Assembly (NCBI RefSeq): GCF_022846655.1
Contig: NZ_AP025667.1
Coordinates: 3,943,001-4,007,000 of the forward strand
Source of the DNA: Streptomyces seoulensis
GTDB lineage: Bacteria > Actinomycetota > Actinomycetes > Streptomycetales > Streptomycetaceae
Reading direction: 5' to 3'
Length of the DNA stretch: 64,000 nucleotides
The translations under genes and the position numbers were made by a program. Below the pieces are notes generated by a model. It was not told the origin of the DNA. It made no database searches and saw nothing but the letters and a program-made list of their open reading frames with translations. Shown here piece after piece: positions 31,653 to 40,904 of the stretch (the stretch's first letter is position 1; every line of letters begins with the position of its first letter).

Positions 31653-33161
31653 GTGACTGCGTCGGCATCGACGGCGGGCGGCGGGCGGCCGGCCGCCCCC
31701 GAGGACGGATACGAGCCGGACCCACGCCGGTGGCGGGCCCTGTGGGTGACCCTGGTCGCCGGTTTCATGAGTCTGCTGGACGTCACGATCGTCGCGGTCG
31801 CGCTGCCCACCATCCAGCGGGACCTGCACGCCACCCCGGCCGAGGTGCAGTGGGTGGTGTCCGGGTACGCGCTCACCTTCGCGCTCGCCCTGGTCACCGC
31901 GGGCCGCCTGGGCGACGCCCTGGACCGGCGCCGGATCTTCCTGCTGGCGCTCACCGGGTTCGTGCTCTTCAGCGCGGCCTGCGGCGCGGCGCCGGACATC
32001 ACCCTGCTGGTGCTGGCCCGGCTCTGCCAAGGGCTGGCGGCCGGGTTCATGGCGCCGCAGAACTCGGCGCTGATCCAGCAGATGTTCCGGGGCGCGGAAC
32101 GCGGCCGTGCCTTCGGCCTCTTCGGCGCGACCGTGGGCATCTCCTCCGCCATCGGCCCCATCACCGGCGGCGTCATCCTGGCCCTGGCCTCCGGCGAGCA
32201 GGGCTGGCGATGGATCTTCTACGTCAACGTCCCCATCGGCCTCCTCGCCGTCCTGCTGGGCCGGCGGCTGCTGCCCCGCGTCCAGCGGTCGGGGCGGGGG
32301 CGCGTGGACGTGGTGGGCGTGCTGCTGCTCGGGACCGGGGTGCTGGCGCTGATGTATCCGCTGGTCCAGGCGGACTCCGGCGGGATCGGGCGGCTGTGGT
32401 GGCTCTTCCCGGTCGCGGTCGTGCTGCTCGGCGCCTTCGTGCTGTGGCAGCGGCGCCTGGTGGCCCGTGAGGCCCAGCCGCTGCTCGATCCGCGGCTGTT
32501 CACCACCGTGCGCGGCTACGCGGTCGGCGCCGGGGTGGGCACGCTGTACTTCGTCGGCTTCAGCGGCGTCTGGCTGGTGTTCGCGCTGTTCTACCAGCAC
32601 GGCCTCGGCTACTCCCCGCTGAAGTCGGGCCTCGCCGTGACCGCCTTCGCCCTCGGCTCGGCGAGCGCGGCCGTGCTCGCGGGGCGGCTGGTGGAGCGGT
32701 TCGGCCGGGTGCTCACCGTGTGCGGCCTCACGGGGGTGATCGCCGGGCTGGGCGGCACCGCGCTGCTGCTGCGCTTCGCGCCGCTCGGGATCGCGCCCTG
32801 GGTGGCCGCGCCGGTGCTGTTCATCGGCGGGATCGGCAGCGGTTTCGTGGTGTCCCCCAACATCACCATGACCCTGCGGGACGTACCGGTGCGCATGGCG
32901 GGCGCGGCCGGGGGCGCCCTCCAGACCGGGCAGCGGCTCGGTGCCGCGGTGGGCACCGCGGCGCTGCCGGGCCTCTTCTACGTGGTGCTCGGCGACACCG
33001 GCGGCAACTACCGCACGGCCCTCGTGGCCGCGCTGGCCGGCATGGCCGCCTCGCTGGCGCTCGCCGCCTTCGACTGGCGGCGCGACCGGCCGACCCGCCG
33101 CTCCCGCGGGAAGTGCCCGGACGAGGTCGCCAACAACCCCGTGCACGCCCGGCACACCTGA
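31653..33161 (+). CDS. MFS drug transporter, DHA2 family (EmrB/QacA-like, 14 TM)
   Basis: A 502-residue protein with about 14 hydrophobic segments. SLLDVTIVAVALPTIQRDL (motif D1), QWVVSGYALTFA, GRLGDALDRRRIF (motif A) and GISSAIGPITGGVI (motif C, antiporter) identify a proton-driven exporter of the DHA2 group. GTG start at 31653 with GAGAGGAG 5 nt upstream. Substrate unknown. The adjacent convergent FUSC-family gene also belongs to an exporter class. Confidence 0.9.
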   Translation: MTASASTAGGGRPAAPEDGYEPDPRRWRALWVTLVAGFMSLLDVTIVAVALPTIQRDLHATPAEVQWVVSGYALTFALALVTAGRLGDALDRRRIFLLALTGFVLFSAACGAAPDITLLVLARLCQGLAAGFMAPQNSALIQQMFRGAERGRAFGLFGATVGISSAIGPITGGVILALASGEQGWRWIFYVNVPIGLLAVLLGRRLLPRVQRSGRGRVDVVGVLLLGTGVLALMYPLVQADSGGIGRLWWLFPVAVVLLGAFVLWQRRLVAREAQPLLDPRLFTTVRGYAVGAGVGTLYFVGFSGVWLVFALFYQHGLGYSPLKSGLAVTAFALGSASAAVLAGRLVERFGRVLTVCGLTGVIAGLGGTALLLRFAPLGIAPWVAAPVLFIGGIGSGFVVSPNITMTLRDVPVRMAGAAGGALQTGQRLGAAVGTAALPGLFYVVLGDTGGNYRTALVAALAGMAASLALAAFDWRRDRPTRRSRGKCPDEVANNPVHARHT

Positions 33162-33175
33162 GCGGCACCACGGGT

Positions 33176-34321
33176 TCAGTCGGCGGAGAGGACCATCTGC
33201 CGGGCCAGGCGGTGGGCCTGGGCGAGCAGGGCGCCGTAGACGGCGACTCCGGCGGGGTCGTCGCTGGTGGTGCGGACCAGGTCCTGGCGCAGGGTCTGCA
33301 GCGTCTCGCGCATGTCGTGGACGGCGTCGCGCAGTCCGTCCTCGGTCGCGGGTCCGAAGCGGCTGTTGCTGTACAGGCGCAGCGCGTGCGCGGTCAGGCT
33401 GAGGTAGCGGGCGTAGTGCCGGGCGAGTCCGGCGTCCAGCCGGGGGGCCGCGTCCTCGTCGGAGACGGTCTCCAGGACGGTGCGGGTGACGCCCGCGGTG
33501 TGCACGGCGGCGTACTCCAGGACGGTGGCCGCGTCGTCGTAGCCCCGGCCGGCGTCCGCCACGGCCTTGGGGAGGTGGCGCAGGTTGATGCGCCGGCTCT
33601 CCTGGTTCCAGCCGACGGCGGCCTTGGCCTGCTCGACCAGGGGGTGGAGCCGCACGGCGCGGTCGTGCCAGCCGGTCGCCTCGTCCGCGTCCAGGCGTCC
33701 CTCGGCGAGCCCCTCGGCCACCTCCTGGAGGATGTCGTGGGCCTCGTCGGCGGTGTCCTGGAGCAGGGCGCGGGCGTCGCGCAGGTAGACGGGCGGCCGG
33801 ATCAGGGCGTTGACGGCCAGGCCGACCACCGCGCCGAACAGCGCCTCCCCGAGCCGGGCCGCGGAGGTGACGACGGAGAAGGGTCCGGCGGTCAGGGTGA
33901 ACAGGGCGCCGGTGGCGGCGTAGATGCCCTGGCTGCCGAGCCGGTGCCACTGGCCGAGGAGCAGCACCACCGGCAGTACGACGGCCATCGCGGCCTCGGT
34001 GTGCGGGAGCGCGAGTCCGACGGCGGTGGCGACGACGGTGCCGGCGGCGATCGCCGCGAGCTGCTGGAGGCCGTGGGTGAGGGAGCGGTAGACGGTGGAC
34101 TCGACCAGGACCACCGCCACCCAGGGCGCCACGAACGCCACCGGCGCCTGGAGCCACCAGCCCGCCACCGCCCAGGCCACCCAGGCGGCCAGCGCCGCCT
34201 TGAGCGCCTGGGCCACCAGGTCCCGCTCCCGGCTCGGGCCCGCCCAGGCCCGCCGGGCACCCTCCAGGGCCGTCGAGAGGTCCGCCGTCAGCGCTTGCCA
34301 CGTCGCTCGTATCCCTCGCAC
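33176..34321 (-). CDS. FUSC-family membrane protein (aromatic acid exporter-like)
   Basis: A 381-residue protein. The first ~190 residues hold about six hydrophobic segments with the FUSC-type pattern (LKAALAAWVAWAVAGWWL, APWVAVVLVESTVYRSL, LGEALFGAVVGLAVNAL). They are followed by a long soluble helical C-terminal half (residues ~200-381). This matches half-length ArAE/FUSC proteins related to aromatic-acid exporters such as AaeB. GTG start at 34321. It converges with the DHA2 transporter with a 14-nt gap. Confidence 0.83.
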   Translation of the reverse strand: MRGIRATWQALTADLSTALEGARRAWAGPSRERDLVAQALKAALAAWVAWAVAGWWLQAPVAFVAPWVAVVLVESTVYRSLTHGLQQLAAIAAGTVVATAVGLALPHTEAAMAVVLPVVLLLGQWHRLGSQGIYAATGALFTLTAGPFSVVTSAARLGEALFGAVVGLAVNALIRPPVYLRDARALLQDTADEAHDILQEVAEGLAEGRLDADEATGWHDRAVRLHPLVEQAKAAVGWNQESRRINLRHLPKAVADAGRGYDDAATVLEYAAVHTAGVTRTVLETVSDEDAAPRLDAGLARHYARYLSLTAHALRLYSNSRFGPATEDGLRDAVHDMRETLQTLRQDLVRTTSDDPAGVAVYGALLAQAHRLARQMVLSAD

Positions 34322-34382
34322 ACCCGGCCGGGTGCCACACGCAGGCGCATGTCATGCCCGGCGGGAGCGCCCGGAGTCGCGG

Positions 34383-35681
34383 TCAGGTGGTGGAGGTGGG
34401 CAGGCGCAGGGCGATCAGGGCCACGTCGTCCTCGGCGTCCGGGGCGAGGCCGGTCAGCAGTTCCTCGCACATGACGTCCAGGTCCTGGTCGACCAGGGCG
34501 GCCGCGTGCTGGCGGAGCCGGGTGAGGCTGTGGTCCAGCGACTCGCCCCGGCGTTCGACCAGGCCGTCGGTGTAGAGGAGCAGGGTCCCGCCCGGCGGCA
34601 GGTCGGCGCCGGCGCCCACCCGCTCGGCCCCGGGGTCGACGCCGAGGACCATGCCGCGGCCGGCGTCCAGATACGTGGTGTCCCCGGCCGGGGTGATCAG
34701 CAGCGGCGGCAGGTGTCCGGCGGAGGCCCAGTCCAGTTGGTACCGGCCGTGCTCCGGGCCCTTGAGCAGGGCGTAGACGCAGGTGGCCGTCTGGTGCGGG
34801 TAGAGCGCGGCCATCGCCAGGTCCAGCCGGCGCAGGATGCGGCCGGGCGGTTCCTGGCGGTCGCAGGCGATGCCGCGCAGCATGTTGCGGATCTGGCTCA
34901 TGGCCACGGCGGCCTGGAGGTCGTGGCCGGTGACGTCGCCGATGATCAGCGCGGTGTCGCCCTGGGGCAGCACGAAGCTGTCGTACCAGTCCCCGCCCAC
35001 CTGTGCGGACGAGGTGGCGGGGGTGTAGCGGGCGGCGATGCGCAGACCGTCGATGACCGGCAGGCGGGGCAGCAGGGAGCGCTGCAGCCGCTCGGCGATG
35101 TTCTGCACCTCGGCGTGCAGCCGGGCGTTGTCCACCGCGAGGCCGACCCGGCGGGCCAGCCCCTCCACCAGTGCCAGGTCCCCTTCCCCGAACGGCGGCC
35201 GCTCCGGTCCGCGGACGAGGGTCAGCGCGCCGAGCGCCCGCCGCCGGGCCCGCAGCGGCGCGACGACGCCCGAACCGCCGCCCAGCCGCCGGAACAGCTC
35301 GCTGTTCAGCGCGTGGAACGGGTCGGTGGTCTCCTCGTCCGGCGCGAACCGGTCGGCGGACAGCAGCAGCGCACCGGCGCCGCGCAGCACCCGCGACCAC
35401 GGGTCGTCGGAGTCCTCCCCCACGCCGGGCAGCAGCCCGGTCATGCCGACCAGCGGGATGCCCTGATCCCGGTGCGTGACGCAGACGCGCTCCACGTGGC
35501 CGCCCTCGTCCACGAGGTCGCCCACGCTCCAGTCGGCGAGCGCCGGTACGAGCACCCGGCACACGCGGCGCATCCCCTCTTCCGCGTCGAGCGTGCTCGC
35601 CAGCACGGCGGCGGTCTGGTCCAGCAGCGTGAGCCGGTCCAGCGCCTCCTGCAGCGCCGGTTCCACATCGGAGCTGTCCAT
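34383..35681 (-). CDS. GAF/SpoIIE-type PP2C serine phosphatase (second copy)
   Basis: A 432-residue protein (MDSSDVEPALQEALDRL). A GAF-like sensor covers ~15-190 (GALTLVRGPERPPFGEGDLA, RRVGLAVDNARLHAEV). A SpoIIE domain follows with GGDWYDSFVLPQGD, IIGDVTGHDLQAAV, SAGHLPPLL and LYTDGLVERR, then AEDDVALIALRL. It is the same class as the protein at 26.0-27.3 kb. Probable role: dephosphorylation of an anti-sigma antagonist in response to a GAF ligand. It diverges from the epoxide hydrolase gene. Confidence 0.9.
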   Translation of the reverse strand: MDSSDVEPALQEALDRLTLLDQTAAVLASTLDAEEGMRRVCRVLVPALADWSVGDLVDEGGHVERVCVTHRDQGIPLVGMTGLLPGVGEDSDDPWSRVLRGAGALLLSADRFAPDEETTDPFHALNSELFRRLGGGSGVVAPLRARRRALGALTLVRGPERPPFGEGDLALVEGLARRVGLAVDNARLHAEVQNIAERLQRSLLPRLPVIDGLRIAARYTPATSSAQVGGDWYDSFVLPQGDTALIIGDVTGHDLQAAVAMSQIRNMLRGIACDRQEPPGRILRRLDLAMAALYPHQTATCVYALLKGPEHGRYQLDWASAGHLPPLLITPAGDTTYLDAGRGMVLGVDPGAERVGAGADLPPGGTLLLYTDGLVERRGESLDHSLTRLRQHAAALVDQDLDVMCEELLTGLAPDAEDDVALIALRLPTSTT

Positions 35682-35809
35682 GCAGGGCACGTACCCGGCC
35701 CGTGCCGGACCGCACCGGGCGAGAGCCGTTCGGCCCATGGGGGCCGGGAGGCCGGGCCGGGCGGAAAAGATCTCTCCCCGGCCCACCGGGACGCCTAGGC
35801 TGCGCCGCT

Positions 35810-36997
35810 ATGACCACTTCACCGGACGCCGCTGTCCGACCGTTCCGTATCGCCGTCCCGGAGAGCGAGCTGGCGGATCTGCGCGACCGCCTCGACCGCA
35901 CCCGCTGGCCGGACGAGCTGCCGGGGGCCGGCTGGGACCACGGCGTCCCGCGTGACTACCTGCGCGAACTGGCGCACTACTGGCGGCACGAGTACGACTG
36001 GCGGGCGGCGGAGGCCCGGCTGAACGAGTGGCCGCAGTTCATGACCACGATCGACGGCGCGAACGTCCACTTCGCGCACATCCGCTCCCCGGAGCCGGAC
36101 GCCACCCCGCTGATCATCACCCATGGCTGGCCCGGCTCGTTCGCGGAGTTCGAGCGGATCGCGGGTCCGCTGACCGATCCCCGCGCGCACGGCGGCGACC
36201 CGGCCGACGCCTTCCATCTGGTGCTGCCGAGCATCCCCGGCTTCGGTTTCTCGGGCCCCACCCGCGAGAGCGGCTGGGAGTACCGCCGGGTCGCTGCGGC
36301 GTTCGCGGAGCTGATGGACCGCCTGGGCCACGAGCGTTACGGCGCCCAGGGCGGCGACTGGGGCGCGGCCGTCTCCCGCGAGCTGGGCCGCATCCGCCCC
36401 GAGCGGGTCATCGGCGTCCATCTGAACCTGATCCCCGGCGCCGGCGCGACGACCGAGCCGACCGGGGAGGAACTCGCCGTGCTGACCCCCGCCGAGCGTG
36501 AACGCACCCTCGCCTCATGGGAGCGGATGAAGGAGTGGAGCCGGGAGAGGCAGGGGTACGCCGACATCCAGTCCACCCGCCCGCAGACCCTCTCCTACGC
36601 CCTCACCGATTCCCCTGTCGGCCAACTGGCCTGGATCGCGGAGAAGTTCAAGGAGTGGACGGACTCGGTGGACCGCCCGGAGGACGCCGTCGACCGCGAC
36701 CATCTGCTCACCGACGTGATGCTCTACTGGCTGACCGGGACGGCGGGTTCCTCCGCGCGCATCTACTACGAGCGTGCGCACGCCGACCAGGCGGGTCTGC
36801 CGCCCGAGCCCTCGCGGGCGCCGACCGCGTACGCCGCGTTCCCGCGCGAGAACTTCCTCGTGCTGCGGCACGTGGCGGAGCGGACGAACCACATCGTGCG
36901 CTGGACGGAGTTCGAGCGGGGTGGCCACTTCGCGGCAATGGAGCAGCCGGAGCTGCTGGTCGGCGACATCCGGGAGTTCTTCCGGAAGTTGGGCTGA
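35810..36997 (+). CDS. Epoxide hydrolase, alpha/beta-hydrolase (microsomal EH-like)
   Basis: A 395-residue protein. The N-terminal EHN cap (FRIAVPESELADLRDRLDRT) is followed by the hydrolase core. ITHGWPGS is the oxyanion HGWP motif, GAQGGDWGAAVS holds the nucleophile Asp, and the C-terminal GGHFAAMEQPE holds the catalytic His. The class opens epoxides to diols. No ribosome site precedes the ATG; a TAGGCT -10-like box lies ~15 nt upstream, so leaderless expression is likely. A 22-bp triplication begins at its stop codon. Confidence 0.92.
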   Translation: MTTSPDAAVRPFRIAVPESELADLRDRLDRTRWPDELPGAGWDHGVPRDYLRELAHYWRHEYDWRAAEARLNEWPQFMTTIDGANVHFAHIRSPEPDATPLIITHGWPGSFAEFERIAGPLTDPRAHGGDPADAFHLVLPSIPGFGFSGPTRESGWEYRRVAAAFAELMDRLGHERYGAQGGDWGAAVSRELGRIRPERVIGVHLNLIPGAGATTEPTGEELAVLTPAERERTLASWERMKEWSRERQGYADIQSTRPQTLSYALTDSPVGQLAWIAEKFKEWTDSVDRPEDAVDRDHLLTDVMLYWLTGTAGSSARIYYERAHADQAGLPPEPSRAPTAYAAFPRENFLVLRHVAERTNHIVRWTEFERGGHFAAMEQPELLVGDIREFFRKLG

Positions 36998-37059
36998 GGG
37001 GGCGGTCCAGTCGGACTGAGGGGACGGCCCAGTCGGGCTGAGGGGGCGGCCCGGTCAGG
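36994..37059. repeat. Three tandem 22-bp repeats
   Basis: Copies at 36994-37015, 37016-37037 and 37038-37059 share the consensus CTGAGGGGGCGGCCCAGTCG plus two bases, with two to four mismatches between copies. The first copy includes the epoxide hydrolase stop codon. It is directly followed by a strong hairpin. Confidence 0.85.
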
Positions 37060-37105
37060 CTCGCCGGGCGCGGCCGCCTTGGCGGAGGCGGGCGCGCCCG
37101 GCGAG
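37060..37105. terminator. Bidirectional terminator hairpin
   Basis: CTCGCCGGGCGCG (37060-37072) and CGCGCCCGGCGAG (37093-37105) form a perfect 13-bp stem with a 20-nt loop that itself can fold (GCCGCC/GGCGG). It lies between convergent genes. Confidence 0.75.
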
Positions 37106-37114
37106 CGGTGGATG

Positions 37115-38110
37115 TCACCTCGCTTCCTCTTCCTCCTCGTCCTCCTCTTCCTCTTCGTCCTCGAAGTCGTCGTCCTCGTCGGGGGCTTCGTCGTCGTACT
37201 CGCCCTCGTCCTCTTCCTCGTCCTCGTACTCCTCCTCGTCGCCCTCGCCCTCTTCGTCCTCGGCGGCCTCGTTCTCCTCCTCCTCCACGGCCTCCTCGTG
37301 GGAGCGGACCACCTCGCCGTCGCGGATCTCGCCGCGCCAGCCCTCCAGCTCCTCCGGGTCGGCGAAGCTGACGTAGCGCTGGAAGTTCTTGAAGTCCAGC
37401 CGCAGGCGGCGGCCCTGGGCGCGCCAGATGTTGCCGGTCTTCTCGAAGAAGCCGGCCGGGGAGTACTCGACGACGAGCACGACGCGCGTCAGTTCGGGGG
37501 CCAGTTCGTGGAAGGTGACACAACCGCGAGTGGTGCCCTTGGCGCCCTCGGAGGTCCAGACGATCCGCTGGTCCGGGACCTGCTCCTGCACGGTCGCCTT
37601 GTAACTGCGCTTGGAGGGGCCGACCTTCAGCTTCCAGTCGCTGGTGACCTCGTCGCTCTGCGAGACGCTCTGCACGCCCTTGGTGAAACCGCTGAACTCG
37701 TCGTACTGGGTCCAGTGGTCGTAGGTGGTGCGCAGGGGCAGTCCGATGTCCAGCACCTCGATGATGTTCATCACCTTGGCGCTGCCGGACTTCCCCTTGC
37801 TCCCGCCGCCGAACAGGCCCTTGGCCTTGTCCATCACCTTGTCCTTGACGTCCCCGGCCTTCTCGGCGACTATCGCCTTGAACGGCGACTCGCCCTGGAG
37901 AATGCGGCTGCCGACGCCCTTGATGAAGCCACCGCCTCCACCGCCGTCACCACTGGCCGTGTCGAGGAGCTTCTGGGTCAGGCCCGTCAGCTTCTTCCCC
38001 GTCTTGCCGACGAGGTTTTCCGCCTGGGCGCCCAGGTAGTCACCGACTTCGCTCCGCAGCATGTCCAGGCCTGAGCCGGCACCGTCCTTGACGTCTTCCT
38101 TGCCTGCCAT
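37115..38110 (-). CDS. SRPBCC (START-like) protein with acidic tail, gas-vesicle-cluster associated
   Basis: A 331-residue protein. Residues ~1-105 are Gly/Lys-rich with two predicted helices ([20 protein letters not shown]). Residues ~115-255 form an SRPBCC domain ([50 protein letters not shown], then [11 protein letters not shown]). The last ~65 residues are nearly all Glu/Asp. It is a paralogue of the protein at 45.6-46.1 kb on the other flank of the gvp genes. SRPBCC folds bind hydrophobic ligands; the role here is unknown. It follows the H1-like gene by 3 nt. Confidence 0.82.
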   Translation of the reverse strand: MAGKEDVKDGAGSGLDMLRSEVGDYLGAQAENLVGKTGKKLTGLTQKLLDTASGDGGGGGGFIKGVGSRILQGESPFKAIVAEKAGDVKDKVMDKAKGLFGGGSKGKSGSAKVMNIIEVLDIGLPLRTTYDHWTQYDEFSGFTKGVQSVSQSDEVTSDWKLKVGPSKRSYKATVQEQVPDQRIVWTSEGAKGTTRGCVTFHELAPELTRVVLVVEYSPAGFFEKTGNIWRAQGRRLRLDFKNFQRYVSFADPEELEGWRGEIRDGEVVRSHEEAVEEEENEAAEDEEGEGDEEEYEDEEEDEGEYDDEAPDEDDDFEDEEEEEDEEEEEAR

Positions 38111-38113
38111 GGC

Positions 38114-39085
38114 CTACCTCCGACGCCCGGTGGTCTTCTTGGCGGCCGACTTCTTCGCCGGAGCCTTCTTGGCGGGAGTCTTCTTCGCGGCGGTCTTCTT
38201 GGCGGCCGTCTTCTTGGCGGGGGCCGACTTCTTGGCGGGCGCCTTCTTCGCCGGAGCGGCCTTCTTGGCAGGGGCCTTCTTCGCGGGGGCCTTCTTCGCC
38301 GGTGCGGCCTTCTTGGCCGGGGCCGACTTCTTGGCGGGCGCCTTCTTCGCCGGAGCGGCCTTCTTGGCAGGGGCCTTCTTCGCGGCGGGCCGACGGCGCG
38401 GTGAGGGCTTCTCGGGCTCCTCCTCGGGCTCTTCCTCCTCTTCCTCCTCTTCCTCTTCTTCTTCCTCCTCCTCGGGCTCTTCTTCCTCTTCCTCCGGCTC
38501 CTCTTCCTCGTCCTCCTCGTCCTCCTCGAACTCCTCGTCCTCCTCTTCCTCGTCCTCGGGTTCCTCGTCCTCAGCTCGCGGCTCCTCTACCTCCTCGTCC
38601 TCCTCCTCGAACTCCTCGTCCTCCTCAGGCTCCTCGGCCTCGTCCTCGAACTCGCCTGCCTCCTCCTCGGCCTCTTCCTCCTCCGGCTCCTCGGACTCCT
38701 CCAGCTCCTCGCCTTCCTCCTCTTCGGCCTCCTCCCCCTTCTCTTCTTCAGCTTCCTCCCCCTTCTCCGTCTTCTTGCCGATGCGCTGCGTGCGCTCGCG
38801 GAGGGACTCGGCGAGGCCGCCGAGGCGGCGGTCGGCGGTGGCGGTGAGCGCCGTGCGTCCCGCGTTCAGCAGTTCGCCGCGGATCTGCTCGTTCAGATCG
38901 GCGACGCCCGGTATCTCGCCGAGTTTGCCCATCCCCTCGGTCAGGAGCGCCTGCGGATTGAGTCCCGTGCGCCGTCCGGCGAGGTACGTCGCCAGGGCGA
39001 AGGCGAGGCGTCCCTTCTTCGTACGTCCGAGCACGTAGCCACCGGCGACTGCGGCGGCGAGAGCGACTTTGGTGGTGTCATTCAT
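38114..39085 (-). CDS. Acidic/basic low-complexity protein with histone-H1-like Lys-Ala tail
   Basis: A 323-residue protein in three blocks. Residues 1-~105 look folded ([40 protein letters not shown]). Residues ~105-230 are almost pure Glu with some Asp and Pro. Residues ~230-323 are [13 protein letters not shown] repeats, as in histone H1 and mycobacterial HupB tails, and could bind DNA or anionic surfaces. Adjacent acidic and basic blocks imply strong self- or partner interaction. AAGGGA lies ~8 nt before the ATG at 39085. It diverges from gvpO, so it probably belongs to the gas-vesicle locus. Confidence 0.8.
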   Translation of the reverse strand: MNDTTKVALAAAVAGGYVLGRTKKGRLAFALATYLAGRRTGLNPQALLTEGMGKLGEIPGVADLNEQIRGELLNAGRTALTATADRRLGGLAESLRERTQRIGKKTEKGEEAEEEKGEEAEEEEGEELEESEEPEEEEAEEEAGEFEDEAEEPEEDEEFEEEDEEVEEPRAEDEEPEDEEEEDEEFEEDEEDEEEEPEEEEEEPEEEEEEEEEEEEEEEPEEEPEKPSPRRRPAAKKAPAKKAAPAKKAPAKKSAPAKKAAPAKKAPAKKAPAKKAAPAKKAPAKKSAPAKKTAAKKTAAKKTPAKKAPAKKSAAKKTTGRRR

Positions 39086-39330
39086 GAACCGGTTCCCTTC
39101 GTAAAGGGTCAGGGGAGAAACGGGGTTCCGGCCGGCACCCCGACCCGGCCCGCGATCGAGGAAGAAGGGATCGCACGCACCCTGCGCCGCGCCGAGGCTC
39201 GGGGAGAGCGGCACACGCGGTTCCGGTGGCACTGGGGGCCGACCGACTCTGATGCGACGTATAACCCTATATGCTGAAATTGTATGTTCATGCGTGGAAT
39301 CTGGCGCCCGCTCCGACAACCGGAGAGACC
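39086..39330. promoter_or_regulatory. Divergent promoter region of the gas-vesicle locus
   Basis: A 245-base gap between the H1-like gene and gvpO. It contains a conspicuously AT-rich island (ATAACCCTATATGCTGAAAT around 39260-39280, continuing TGTATGTT) about 40-75 nt upstream of gvpO. TATA-like hexamers there are candidate -10 boxes; I could not assign a sigma factor. Confidence 0.5.
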
Positions 39331-39681
39331 ATGGCCGCAAGCGAAGAGCCCGCCAAGCGACGGAGCAGCAGCGGTGGCGGCACCAGCCGGCGTCCGGCCG
39401 GTGAGGCGCGCCGCCGCCCCGCCAAGGGCCCTGCCTGGGCGATGCGGACCGCCGCCGAGCAGTTGACGGAACTGATCGGCCGAGCACCGGAATCGGTCTC
39501 GGCGCTGAAACCGACGAACGACGGTTGGGAGGCCGACGTAGAGGTGCTCGAACTGGAGCGGGTACCCGAGACGACCAGCGTGATGGCGACCTACCGCGTC
39601 ACCCTCGACAAGGAGGGTGACCTCGTGTCCTACGAGCGCACGCGCCGCTACACCCGGGGGCAGATCGACCGGCGCGGCTGA
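39331..39681 (+). CDS. gvpO: Gas vesicle protein GvpO
   Basis: A 116-residue protein. The N-terminal ~50 residues are Ser/Arg/Ala-rich. The C-terminal ~65 residues ([55 protein letters not shown]) match GvpO, which is required for gas-vesicle formation in haloarchaea and is the first gene of actinobacterial gvp clusters. The ATG at 39331 has GGAGA 4 nt upstream; the in-frame start at 39271 is within the promoter region. Confidence 0.92.
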   Translation: MAASEEPAKRRSSSGGGTSRRPAGEARRRPAKGPAWAMRTAAEQLTELIGRAPESVSALKPTNDGWEADVEVLELERVPETTSVMATYRVTLDKEGDLVSYERTRRYTRGQIDRRG

Positions 39682-39707
39682 GCCCGCGGCCGGTGAAGGG
39701 AGGCACC

Positions 39708-40172
39708 ATGACCGTGGTGCCGCAAGGCGGAGGCAACGTCAGCCGCGGCGGCGGCGGGGGCAGCCTCTACGACGTCCTGGAGCTCATCCTCGACCGCGGG
39801 CTGGTGATCGACATCTTCATCCGCGTGTCGCTGGTGGGCATCGAGATACTGAAGATCGACGCTCGCATCGTCGTGGCCAGCGTCGACACGTACCTGCGCT
39901 TCGCCGAGGCGTGCAACCGGCTCGACCTGGAAGCCGGGCGCAAGGCGCCGGCCCAGTTGACCGACATCGTCGGCGACACCATGGAGAGCGGCGCCAAGGG
40001 CAAGTCCAAGGGCGCGCTGAGCGGGGCCGCCGAAGCGGTCACCGACTCCCTCAAGGCCGTCACCGGCGGTGACAGCGACGAGGAGGACGAGGAGGAGGAG
40101 CGGGAGCCCGCACGGAAGCGGCGGCCTGCCAAGCGCACCTCCAAACGGACTTCGACCCGCGAGAGGGAATGA
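39708..40172 (+). CDS. gvpA: Gas vesicle structural protein, GvpA family
   Basis: A 154-residue protein. Residues ~16-75 ([49 protein letters not shown]) are the conserved GvpA shell fold. This is followed by an extended tail ending in acidic then Lys/Arg-rich residues, longer than the ~70-residue classical GvpA. GGGAGG precedes the ATG by 4 nt. First structural gene of the cluster, 26 nt after gvpO. Confidence 0.92.
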   Translation: MTVVPQGGGNVSRGGGGGSLYDVLELILDRGLVIDIFIRVSLVGIEILKIDARIVVASVDTYLRFAEACNRLDLEAGRKAPAQLTDIVGDTMESGAKGKSKGALSGAAEAVTDSLKAVTGGDSDEEDEEEEREPARKRRPAKRTSKRTSTRERE

Positions 40173-40175
40173 ACC

Positions 40176-40889
40176 ATGGGCGTCTACGTCTACTCCGTCA
40201 CCGACAAGCAGCATCCGCTGCGCCTCGACGACCTGCGCGGCGTCGGCGAGTCCCCCGGCCCGCTGCGGGCGGTGACCGCCGGGTCGCTGTGCGCGGTGGT
40301 CAGTGACGCGCCCGAGGATCTGCGCCCCAAGCGCCGCGATGTCGGGGCGCACCAGGAGGTGCAGGAACGGCTGATGGCCGACGGCACCGTGCTGCCCCTG
40401 CGGTTCGGCCTGGTGGCGGCGAGCGACGACGAGGTGCGGGCCGCGCTGGAGGAGCGGGCCGAGGACTACGCCGACCGGCTCCGGGAGCTGGAGGGCTGCG
40501 CCGAGTACCACCTGAAGGTGTCCCAGGACGAGGAGTCCCTGCTGCGTCAGATCCTCGCCGAATCGCCGCAGGCGCGGCAGCTCAACGACGAGATCCGGGC
40601 CGGGTCGGACGACCCGTCCGCGCCCGTACGGCTCGGTGAGCTGGTGGCGCAGGAGGTGCAGGCCCGCCAGGAGGCGCTGGCCGCGGGGGTGGTGGAGGCG
40701 CTGCGTCCGTTCGCACGGGACCTGGACTCCTCGCAGCCGACCGGCTCGGACTTCGTCAGTGTGTCCTTCCTGGTGGCCGACGATCAGGAAGAGGCTTTCC
40801 TCACCACGGAGTTGAGTGTCGCCCATCAACTGGGCGAGGGGTTCGACTTCCGGCTGAACGGCCCGCTTCCGCCGTACAGCTTCGTCTGA
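40176..40889 (+). CDS. gvpF: Gas vesicle protein GvpF (GvpL/GvpF family)
   Basis: A 237-residue protein. It starts MGVYVYSVTD and holds AHQEVQERLMADGTVLPLRFGL, the GvpL/F signature, ending FDFRLNGPLPPYSFV. The family is an accessory component that binds GvpA during assembly. It begins 3 nt after gvpA. A second member, gvpL, lies downstream. Confidence 0.93.
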   Translation: MGVYVYSVTDKQHPLRLDDLRGVGESPGPLRAVTAGSLCAVVSDAPEDLRPKRRDVGAHQEVQERLMADGTVLPLRFGLVAASDDEVRAALEERAEDYADRLRELEGCAEYHLKVSQDEESLLRQILAESPQARQLNDEIRAGSDDPSAPVRLGELVAQEVQARQEALAAGVVEALRPFARDLDSSQPTGSDFVSVSFLVADDQEEAFLTTELSVAHQLGEGFDFRLNGPLPPYSFV

Positions 40890-40904
40890 GATCCGAGGGA
40901 CGTC

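Noticed and set aside
31557..34355. A 932-codon open frame on the - strand over the DHA2 and FUSC genes
   Set aside because: Composition is Gly/Arg/Pro/His-rich with no motif; both genes in the region have intact domains in other frames.
38130..38780. Ser- or Leu-rich open frames in the low-complexity region on the + strand
   Set aside because: They are translations of the antisense of GAG/GAA and AAG/GCC runs of the H1-like gene and have no ribosome sites.
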